Assembly (NCBI GenBank): GCA_031935845.1
Contig: JAJBWA010000044.1
Coordinates: 1-5,941, forward strand
Origin: UBA9732 sp031935845
Lineage (GTDB): Bacteria > Spirochaetota > Spirochaetia > Sphaerochaetales > Sphaerochaetaceae
Direction: 5' to 3'
Length of the DNA: 5,941 nucleotides
Shown: positions 1 through 4,678 of the stretch, in pieces
Numbering within the stretch: position 1 is the stretch's first letter
Layout: the number at the start of each line of letters is the position of its first letter
Notes under the pieces: generated by a model
Databases searched by the model: none
What the model saw: only the letters and a program-made list of their open reading frames with translations
What the model was told of the DNA's origin: nothing
Program-made: the position numbers and the translations under genes

Positions 1-1038
1 TATGTCGACGGCGCGATGACTGATGTAAAGACGGAGACTGCATACCGCTTCAGCGTCACGGTGGACAGCGGCTCCAAGATATCGGTAGGCCTTGGCAAAG
101 AGGGTTATGTCGATTCCGGGCGCACTGTCGTCCAGCCGATGATCAAGCTGAAGAGCCCGAGTGTTACCTTCAAGGACAAGGAAGGAAAGGACTACAACAA
201 CAGGCCTCTCAAGTACCAGATGGTTACGGTGACTGCAAACGATCCCGGCGTGACACTCTACTACAGGGTTTCGGACGGCGATTCGGCATATTCCGGAGTC
301 TATGAGACTCCTCTTGAGTTCAGACAGACAGGTTCCATAGAGGTCTGGGCAATGAAGGAAAACTACGAAACTTCGGATCACAAGACCGTATCCGTCAAAG
401 TGACCTATGACATAGGAGACCTGGGTCCTTCCGGCGGAATCATCGTCTCTACAGCCGGAGGAATGTTCGATGACTGGAAGTACATCGAGCTGGCTCCCGT
501 CAGGGCAGACGGATCCCAATATAAGTACGGTTACTACGCAAAGAAAGACGATTCCGAGGCTCTCAAGGTTTTCGATATCGGTAAAAACGAGGATCAGGAG
601 ATAGGAAACGGAGATTACTATACCCGTCAGCTCGTGATGACGATGACCGGCCACGCCTACGGTGCCATCGACAGCAGCTGGAAAATCCGCCCGAACGTTG
701 CAGGTGAGAGGATCACGAAAACTGCCGCATCGGTTGCCGATTCCTTCGTGTATGAGCTGAAGACAAAGGTCAACGGCCGGACGCTCAGTTTTGCCGACTG
801 GTACTTGCCGAACAGGACCGAACTTGTGTACATCCTGCAGAGACAGCTGAACGGTACAATCAACAGTTCCGTGCTGGTCAAGGGCAACTACTGGTCTACC
901 GAGGAGAGCGAGGATTCACGTGGTGCTGCGACGCTGGTGATATTTGATCCGGAAAGCAAGACCAAGAAGGTATCCGAGTTTACTTCTGCCGCAAAGAGCA
1001 ACATGGGATATGTTCTGCTACTGAGGAAGTTCAAATAA
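1..1038 (+). CDS. C-terminal part of a surface-type protein: chitobiase-like repeats plus DUF1566-like domain (5' end missing)
   Basis: The frame is open back to base 1 (it begins YVDGAMTD), so the gene almost certainly starts upstream and the ATG at 16 is probably internal. Counting codons from base 1, residues about 1-45 look like the tail of one chitobiase/hexosaminidase C-terminal-like (CHB_HEX) repeat, ending KEGYVDSGRTV. Residues about 50-135 form a second one, with VTLYYRVSDGD and then SIEVWAMKENYETS; the two tails align with each other. From about residue 140 (GPSGGIIVSTAGG) to the end is a DUF1566-like domain with the typical FADWYLPNRTEL and NYWSTEES motifs, closing with GYVLLLRKFK. 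Such proteins are usually exported or on the cell surface and may bind carbohydrate or protein; that role is family knowledge, not shown here. The signal peptide, if any, lies outside the window. It is convergent with the pyrophosphatase gene. Confidence is high for a real gene and moderate for the domains. Confidence 0.85.
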   Translation, partial: YVDGAMTDVKTETAYRFSVTVDSGSKISVGLGKEGYVDSGRTVVQPMIKLKSPSVTFKDKEGKDYNNRPLKYQMVTVTANDPGVTLYYRVSDGDSAYSGVYETPLEFRQTGSIEVWAMKENYETSDHKTVSVKVTYDIGDLGPSGGIIVSTAGGMFDDWKYIELAPVRADGSQYKYGYYAKKDDSEALKVFDIGKNEDQEIGNGDYYTRQLVMTMTGHAYGAIDSSWKIRPNVAGERITKTAASVADSFVYELKTKVNGRTLSFADWYLPNRTELVYILQRQLNGTINSSVLVKGNYWSTEESEDSRGAATLVIFDPESKTKKVSEFTSAAKSNMGYVLLLRKFK

Positions 1039-1092
1039 TCCGATTGCCAACTGAATGAAGTGATGCAGGGAAAAAGAGCTGCGGTTACTAGG

Positions 1093-1133
1093 ACTGGAAT
1101 CTCTTGAACCGGAGTTCAAGGGGGACCCCCAGT
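1093..1133. repeat. Nested palindromes (cruciform-forming candidate)
   Basis: CTTGAAC (1103-1109) and GTTCAAG (1114-1120) are perfect inverted copies around a 4-base loop, CGGA. Directly next to them, sharing base 1120, is the perfect palindrome GGGGGACCCCC (1120-1130). Both sit inside a further pair, ACTGG (1093-1097) and CCAGT (1129-1133), which would compete with the G/C palindrome. No T-run follows on either strand, so it is not a standard rho-independent terminator. Confidence 0.6.
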
Positions 1134-1142
1134 TAAGTTGCC

Positions 1143-1209
1143 GATTCTGTTCCCTGAAACGACTGCGTCAGCAGAAGCGGGAGCAATGCACGGCTTCTAT
1201 GCCGGAATC
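1143..1209. repeat. Two-tier inverted repeat
   Basis: GATTC (1143-1147) pairs with GAATC (1205-1209), and inside it AGAAGC (1173-1178) pairs with GCTTCT (1193-1198) around a 14-base loop. The stems are short (5 and 6 bp) and could arise by chance. The case for them rests on the similar nested arrangement on both sides. Confidence 0.3.
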
Positions 1210-1214
1210 CGTTC

Positions 1215-1272
1215 TGTAAGTTTGAGCAAGAGAATTACGTCTCTTCGCCGCAACTACGTCTATCAACTTACA
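1215..1272. repeat. Two-tier inverted repeat, 8-bp outer and 6-bp inner stem
   Basis: TGTAAGTT (1215-1222) is the exact inverse of AACTTACA (1265-1272). The pairing can be extended by GA/TC past one bulged T. Inside, AAGAGA (1228-1233) and TCTCTT (1240-1245) are exact inverses around a 6-base loop. The strand is undetermined, and no T-run follows on the plus strand. Confidence 0.45.
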
Positions 1273-1300
1273 AATATCGTAACATAGGAAAAACCGCATT

Positions 1301-1344
1301 GGAAGTGTTTTCTTTCAACATTTTCCGATAATTAGTAAACACTT
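1301..1344 (-). terminator. Possible terminator of the pyrophosphatase gene (weak)
   Basis: AAGTGTTT (1303-1310) and AAACACTT (1337-1344) are perfect inverted copies beginning 15 bases past the stop of the minus-strand gene. Read on the minus strand, the stem is followed after CCAATGCGG by five Ts. The 26-base loop and the distance to the T-run make it a poor standard terminator. An overlapping alternative hairpin pairs GGAAGTGTT (1301-1309) with AACA-TT-TTCC (1317-1326) through one bulge and, on the plus strand, one G-U pair. Confidence 0.3.
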
Positions 1345-1359
1345 GCAGGCTATCACGGA

Positions 1360-3015
1360 TCACCCATTTACAGCATATATAATTTCAGGAAGCAGCTGCA
1401 TCTTGCGCGATACCGCATCCCTCATGTCATACATATGCTCGCCGATCTTCTCGAAGTTCAGCCGCTCCTCGAACTTGTGTCCGCTGGAAAGCAGCATGCT
1501 GCGGCACTTGAGCACGTCCGTGATCATCAGCAGCACCCAGTCCAGGCGCTTGGCGTCCTTGACCGTGTTCAGGGCCTCCAGGTACTTCTGGCTGTAGGAG
1601 CCGATGTCGTGGAGCGTGGGGACCTCGCACTGGGCCACGCCGATTTCCAGGCCGCCCTCGCTGTAGACCTTCATGTCCGCGGTGATGACCTTGGCCGGGT
1701 CGCGGCTCTCAAGGCCTTCCACCTGCTCGAAGATGGCATGTCCGAACGCACGGTAGTCGGAGATGCCGCTAAGCGGCGCAAGTCTTTCTACGGAAAGCAC
1801 ATCTATGCCGGTAGTAGTGGGACTTCTGAGGAGAATGGTATCGGTCAGTATTCCTGCAAGCAGGACCTTGGACGTGATGATGTCGGGCACCACGTTGTTC
1901 CTGACGAACAGCTGGTAGATTATGGTACAGGTGCTGCCCACGGGCTCGGCATCGATGAAGATGGGCAGGTCCGTCTTGGGGGCATCGAGCCTGTGGTGGT
2001 CGATGATCTCGCGGATCACGGCCTCCTCCACTCCGCGGATGCTCTGCGTGGGCTCGTTGTGGTCAACGAGTATGACGTTGTGCTTGGGCTTTCTGAGGAA
2101 GCACCTTCTGGTGACGAATCCCACGTAGCGGTCGCCATCGAAGACGGCCAGACCTCTGAGCTTGGACGATGAGAGGTGCTCCTTGGCTTCGTCGAACATG
2201 TCGGACATCTGAAGCACATGGCCCTGCTGGCCCAGCAGGTTGCTGACCGTGGGTGCCCTGCGCAGGCGCCTGATGGTCTCGGTAAGCTCTATGTCGGATA
2301 CGAATACGCTGCCTTCGTAGTCCTTCCAGTCCATCTCGGGCAGTTTGCCCTTCACGTCCGTCAGGATGATGGCCGGAGCCTTGCTCTTCATGGCCTGCTT
2401 TATGTAGCGCTCGCCGAACGGCATGACCACGATTGCGTTGGGGTGCTGCTCCACATGGGATGCACCGGCAAGGATGGTGGCGTGGAACTTGGTCTTCTTG
2501 CCCTTCTTCAATGTCCTGCACTGCAGAACACGCTCGATATTTTCAACCGTCAGCTCGTATTCAGGATATTCCGCAAGGTTGTCGTTGAGGAACCAGCCGG
2601 CAATGTCATCGATACTCAGAAGGCCCTTGAAAGAGTCTCCGTCGAAGATGGGGATGACGGACGGGCGCTTTTCATACTTGTTCATGATCCTCATCAGCTC
2701 GAACACGGGAAGGCTTGCCTGGACCGGGTCCACGTCGGTGCGCACAACGTCGGCCACCTTGGGATGAACGTCACGCATGTACGGCGGCGGCTCTATGCCT
2801 ATTATGCCGAACTGCGCGCTGACGTTGTCCGAAAGATGTCCGCAGCGGACTGCCGTGTAGTGGTTGACCCTGTCTATCGAGTTCTTGAGCACGGCATATG
2901 AATAGGCCGCGCATAGGGTGTCCATGTCAGGATTCCTGTGACCGGTGATGAAGATTTCGCTCATACCGAAATAGTATTCCATATCCGGTTGCCTTGCAAG
3001 CAAAGCGTAGTTCAC
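1360..3015 (-). CDS. ppaC: Manganese-dependent inorganic pyrophosphatase with CBS and DRTGG-type regulatory insert (family II, DHH superfamily)
   Basis: This is a soluble cytoplasmic enzyme splitting pyrophosphate into two phosphates, which pulls biosynthetic reactions forward. Numbered from the GTG at 3015 (551 aa), the DHH-type metal site is complete: GHRNPDMD (H26, D30, D32), VDHNE (D318), DHH (339-341) and TDT (D392). The C-terminal DHHA2 signature is SRKMQ at 536-540, where the usual form is SRKKQ. Between the metal motifs lie a first CBS domain (about 85-142), a DRTGG-like region (about 166-253) and a second CBS domain (about 255-308). This is the layout and size of CBS-pyrophosphatases, which are known to be controlled by adenine nucleotides. 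Start choice: GTG 3015 has AGAGGAG 8 nt upstream. ATG 2982 has a weaker AAGG, and ATG 2964 fits the usual family N-terminus (MSEIFITGHRNPD) but lacks a good ribosome site. A TTG at 3051 falls on the predicted transcription start and is unlikely. Function is very secure, the exact start less so. Confidence 0.93.
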   Translation of the reverse strand: MNYALLARQPDMEYYFGMSEIFITGHRNPDMDTLCAAYSYAVLKNSIDRVNHYTAVRCGHLSDNVSAQFGIIGIEPPPYMRDVHPKVADVVRTDVDPVQASLPVFELMRIMNKYEKRPSVIPIFDGDSFKGLLSIDDIAGWFLNDNLAEYPEYELTVENIERVLQCRTLKKGKKTKFHATILAGASHVEQHPNAIVVMPFGERYIKQAMKSKAPAIILTDVKGKLPEMDWKDYEGSVFVSDIELTETIRRLRRAPTVSNLLGQQGHVLQMSDMFDEAKEHLSSSKLRGLAVFDGDRYVGFVTRRCFLRKPKHNVILVDHNEPTQSIRGVEEAVIREIIDHHRLDAPKTDLPIFIDAEPVGSTCTIIYQLFVRNNVVPDIITSKVLLAGILTDTILLRSPTTTGIDVLSVERLAPLSGISDYRAFGHAIFEQVEGLESRDPAKVITADMKVYSEGGLEIGVAQCEVPTLHDIGSYSQKYLEALNTVKDAKRLDWVLLMITDVLKCRSMLLSSGHKFEERLNFEKIGEHMYDMRDAVSRKMQLLPEIIYAVNG

Positions 3016-3023
3016 AATCTGCA

Positions 3024-3030
3024 CTCCTCT
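3024..3030 (-). promoter_or_regulatory. Ribosome binding site for ppaC, favouring GTG 3015
   Basis: On the minus strand the bases read AGAGGAG, 8 nt before GTG 3015. This is the only strong Shine-Dalgarno among the candidate starts of the pyrophosphatase. It favours an N-terminus about 17 residues longer than the usual MSEIFITGHRNPD start. Confidence 0.55.
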
Positions 3031-3033
3031 GTA

Positions 3034-3062
3034 TTGCGTTTGTACGCACAATAGTGGATAAT
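3034..3062 (+). promoter_or_regulatory. Predicted promoter for the toxin-antitoxin operon
   Basis: -35 TTGCGT (3034-3039), a 17-nt spacer and -10 GATAAT (3057-3062, 5 of 6 to consensus). A start near 3069 would leave about 30 nt before the antitoxin ATG. The spacer contains GCGT-TTGT-ACGC (3036-3047), a small palindrome that could be an operator for the ribbon-helix-helix antitoxin, which usually represses its own promoter. The operator role is an inference. Confidence 0.4.
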
Positions 3063-3085
3063 AAAGATGTTCATGTATTCATCAA
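3058..3085 (-). promoter_or_regulatory. Predicted sigma-70-type promoter for ppaC
   Basis: Read on the minus strand: -35 TTGATG (3085-3080), a 16-nt spacer, and -10 TATTAT (3063-3058, 5 of 6 to consensus). The expected start near 3051 gives a leader of about 36 nt before GTG 3015. The -35 box lies next to the antitoxin ribosome site (3087-3091), so the promoter overlaps the leader of the opposite gene. Confidence 0.45.
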
Positions 3086-3098
3086 TGGAGGAACGATG

Positions 3099-3407
3099 AT
3101 GGCTTCTAAAACTGCGAACCTTTATGCCAGGATTGAACCCGGACTCAAAGAGGAGGCTGAAGGAATTCTTGCTGAACTAGGTATCCCAGCCTCAAATGCT
3201 ATAACAATGTTCTACAAACAAATTGTTCTGCATAAAGGACTTCCGTTTGTCGTGACGTTATCAATTCCCGCACGGGTCAACTACTCGGAGCTCGATGAAA
3301 GAGAGTTTGACCGGGAACTGGCAAAGGGCTATAACGACATGCTTGAGGGTCGCACAAAAACAGCGAGAAACGTATTTGAGGAAATCAGGAAGGACTACGG
3401 GCTATGA
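3099..3407 (+). CDS. RelB/DinJ-family antitoxin of a type II toxin-antitoxin system
   Basis: The predicted protein has 102 residues. The N-terminal KTANLYARIEP (about 4-14) is the DNA-binding strand of a ribbon-helix-helix fold. Helix 1 follows (about 15-27), then GIPASNAITMFYKQIVLHKGLPF (28-50), the most recognisable RelB/DinJ stretch. The charged C-terminal part (about 62-102) should wrap around and neutralise the toxin. By family knowledge it dimerises and represses its own operon. GGAGG at 3087-3091 lies 7 nt before ATG 3099 and only 4 nt before the in-frame ATG 3096, so 3099 is preferred. The frame is open further upstream to 2994, but that part overlaps ppaC and its promoter and is not credible. 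The gene overlaps the toxin gene by ATGA. It is AT-richer than its neighbours, suggesting acquisition by transfer. Confidence 0.9.
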   Translation: MASKTANLYARIEPGLKEEAEGILAELGIPASNAITMFYKQIVLHKGLPFVVTLSIPARVNYSELDEREFDRELAKGYNDMLEGRTKTARNVFEEIRKDYGL

Positions 3408-3721
3408 CCTATAAGGTAGTCATTTCAGAGGAAGCGGAATACGACCTTCGATCAATCTATGAGTATATAGCGTTTTCACTCCTCTCTCCTGTAAATGCAT
3501 CCGGGCAACTTGAACGCATAGAGAAACAGATTATGGGTCTTGACGAATCGCCGTATATGTATCCTCTTTTCAAACGAGAACCATGGAAAACCAGAGGATT
3601 AAGGTGTTTTCCCGTGGATAATTACATGGTTTTCTACATTCCGGATGATGAATCTTCCAAAGTTACAATTACCAGAGTCCTGTACGGAGGAAGAGATGTT
3701 AACAAAATCTTTGACCACTAA
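3404..3721 (+). CDS. RelE/ParE-family toxin of a type II toxin-antitoxin system
   Basis: The 105-aa protein has the compact RelE/ParE fold pattern. An N-terminal strand and helix (MTYKVVISEEAEYDLRSIYEYIA) come first, then a second helix with QLERIEKQI (35-43). After these is a strand-rich C-terminal half with RCFPVDNYMVFYIPD (67-81) and ITRVLYGGRD (89-98). RelE members cut mRNA in the ribosome and ParE members attack gyrase. The conserved basic and tyrosine residues near the end (R64, R67, R91, Y94, R97) suit an RNase-type toxin, but the sequence does not settle which activity applies. It starts within the antitoxin stop (ATGA), preceded by AGGAAGGA (3387-3394) at 9 nt, so the two are translationally coupled. 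It is full length with no disabling mutation visible. Confidence 0.87.
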   Translation: MTYKVVISEEAEYDLRSIYEYIAFSLLSPVNASGQLERIEKQIMGLDESPYMYPLFKREPWKTRGLRCFPVDNYMVFYIPDDESSKVTITRVLYGGRDVNKIFDH

Positions 3722-3724
3722 TCC

Positions 3725-3731
3725 AAGGAGG
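3725..3731 (+). promoter_or_regulatory. Ribosome binding site of the phosphorylase gene
   Basis: AAGGAGG is a near-perfect Shine-Dalgarno, 5 nt before ATG 3737 and only 3 nt after the toxin stop. It shows that the phosphorylase is translated on its own signal even if transcribed from the toxin-antitoxin promoter. Confidence 0.8.
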
Positions 3732-3736
3732 CTGCC

Positions 3737-4474
3737 ATGCTGCCGTTCTTCAATGAAAAAGCGCTTCTGAATCCCGAGGACCTGATCAGGGACAGGAGCA
3801 CAATGCCGTTCTCGATGATCGTAACCTGGCAGACCAGTCTGCTCAGGGCGGCCGACAGCAAGTACGGGCTCAAGAAGATATCTACATTCAACTGCGGCCT
3901 TCCCTGCCCGGTTTACGAGATGAAGGTGAAGAAGGAAACGGTCGGCATAGTGAATCTGCCCATAGGAGCTCCGATATCTGCAGGATTCATTGAAGAATAC
4001 CGCATCCGCGGCGTCATGCGTTTCGTGTGCATAGGCTCCGCGGCTTCATTGTCCCCGAAGACGGCCGGCAACCTGATAGTCCCCACCCAGGCGTACCGCG
4101 ACGAAGGCACCAGCTGGCACTATGCCCCGCAGGACAGCCCGTGGATAGACGTGCTCTCCGCAAAGCAGCTCGATAGCCTGCTTACATCCCTGGAAGTTCC
4201 GCATGTCTGCGGCCGCGTGTGGTCTACCGACGCCTTCTACCGCGAGACTCCGTCTGCGGTGAAGATGATGAAGGAGCAGGAATGCCTGTGCGTGGACATG
4301 GAGTGCGCGGCCAACATGGCCGTTGCCCAGTTCCGCAACGTCCAGTGCTACCAGATGATGTTCAGCGCCGACCGCATGGAGAAGGAAAGATGGGAAGTCG
4401 GCAGACTGAAGAACATGGGGCGCGACATGTATGAAAAGTTTGCCGAGATTGCAGTGCGTGTGGCGCTGAGCTGA
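3737..4474 (+). CDS. Nucleoside phosphorylase, uridine phosphorylase-like (PNP/UDP family)
   Basis: The 245-aa cytoplasmic protein should split a nucleoside with phosphate into free base and ribose-1-phosphate (nucleoside salvage). Family signs are visible in order. GIVNLPIGAPISAGFIEEY (70-88) and FVCIGSAASL (96-105) form the phosphate/ribose-binding core. VPTQAYRDEGTSWHY (115-129) carries the conserved arginine R121. WSTDAFYRETP (162-172) is next, then the hallmark VDMECAA (186-192), whose glutamate contacts the ribose. RDEGTS, TDAFYRE and a C-terminal AQFR segment resemble the uridine phosphorylase-like branch more than purine phosphorylase, but the base preference cannot be fixed from sequence. 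It starts 15 nt after the toxin gene, so it may be read through from the toxin-antitoxin promoter; no clear promoter of its own is seen. Length is normal or slightly short for the family. Confidence 0.9.
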   Translation: MLPFFNEKALLNPEDLIRDRSTMPFSMIVTWQTSLLRAADSKYGLKKISTFNCGLPCPVYEMKVKKETVGIVNLPIGAPISAGFIEEYRIRGVMRFVCIGSAASLSPKTAGNLIVPTQAYRDEGTSWHYAPQDSPWIDVLSAKQLDSLLTSLEVPHVCGRVWSTDAFYRETPSAVKMMKEQECLCVDMECAANMAVAQFRNVQCYQMMFSADRMEKERWEVGRLKNMGRDMYEKFAEIAVRVALS

Positions 4475-4530
4475 TGCAAGAAACAGAATACTGAGATCGA
4501 ACTTCGAAAATACATACAACATAGACGGTT

Positions 4531-4552
4531 AACGGCTCCGGCCTCGGTTTTT
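4531..4552 (+). terminator. Weak rho-independent terminator after the phosphorylase gene
   Basis: GGC-TCCG-GCC (4534-4543) forms a short stem closed by a C(UCCG)G tetraloop, a stable UNCG type. AAC (4531-4533) can pair with GTT (4547-4549) across a 3-nt bulge, and five Ts run from 4548. It lies 57 nt past the phosphorylase stop and before the opp promoter, a sensible place. The stem is short, so strength is doubtful. Confidence 0.4.
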
Positions 4553-4585
4553 CTGAAAAAAATACTGTATTGTTATCGAATCCTC

Positions 4586-4615
4586 TTGCATAAAAATAGA
4601 ATCTGATGGTAGTAT
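4586..4615 (+). promoter_or_regulatory. Candidate promoter of the opp operon
   Basis: TTGCAT (4586-4591), an 18-nt spacer and an extended -10, TGG-TAGTAT (4607-4615). A start near 4622 gives a leader of about 57 nt before the TTG start at 4679. It would place the in-frame GTG at 4616 outside the transcript. Downstream in the leader lies the palindrome CTATATATAG (4632-4641), with TATATC repeated near 4650. These are possible regulator sites, or another -10. Confidence 0.35.
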
Positions 4616-4667
4616 GTGCTCAAATTTGTATCTATATATAGTAACGCATATATCGGATACGAAACAC

Positions 4668-4674
4668 GGAGAGG
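4668..4674 (+). promoter_or_regulatory. Ribosome binding site setting the TTG start of oppB
   Basis: GGAGAGG lies 4-7 nt before TTG 4679 (GGAG at 7 nt, GAGG at 4 nt). No comparable signal precedes the upstream in-frame GTG at 4616. Confidence 0.7.
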
Positions 4675-4678
4675 AAAG

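Larger units (their letters stand above)
1039..1359. other. 321-bp gap between convergent genes, no convincing gene, rich in inverted repeats
   Basis: Six-frame reading gives only short frames. The longest plus-strand one (about 1064-1219) lacks a normal start and resembles no family I know. A 34-codon frame from ATG 1186 and a 43-aa minus-strand frame also lack a Shine-Dalgarno sequence. What stands out is a row of two-tier inverted repeats: ACTGG/CCAGT enclosing CTTGAAC/GTTCAAG, then GATTC/GAATC enclosing AGAAGC/GCTTCT, then TGTAAGTT/AACTTACA enclosing AAGAGA/TCTCTT. A further repeat lies beside the pyrophosphatase stop. The gap could hold terminators, a structured RNA or a decayed mobile element; the sequence alone does not decide. 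Confidence 0.5.

Noticed and set aside
1103..1130. T-arm-like CCGGTTCAAG on the minus strand, suggesting a tRNA
   Set aside because: No matching acceptor, D or anticodon arms at the right distances, so not a tRNA.
1064..1219. Plus-strand open frame encoding a Cys/Arg-rich peptide (contains CRFCSLKRLRQQKREQC)
   Set aside because: No ATG/GTG/TTG with a ribosome site, no family resemblance, and it runs through the palindromes. Probably non-coding.
1186..1287. Short frame from ATG 1186 (MHGFYAGIRSV...) as a small gene
   Set aside because: No Shine-Dalgarno upstream and only about 33 residues. It overlaps the inverted repeats and has no recognisable features.
1435..2901. Long plus-strand frames opposite the pyrophosphatase gene (245, 241 and 114 aa)
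   Set aside because: Antisense shadows of a gene with complete family motifs. The peptides are rich in His/Val/Leu/Gly without domain features and lack ribosome sites.
2994..3098. 35-residue N-terminal extension of the antitoxin
   Set aside because: It overlaps the start of ppaC and the predicted promoters. The RelB-like sequence begins only at the ATG preceded by GGAGG.
4046..4522. 158-aa minus-strand frame opposite the phosphorylase gene
   Set aside because: His/Ala/Leu-rich antisense shadow. The plus strand encodes all expected phosphorylase motifs.
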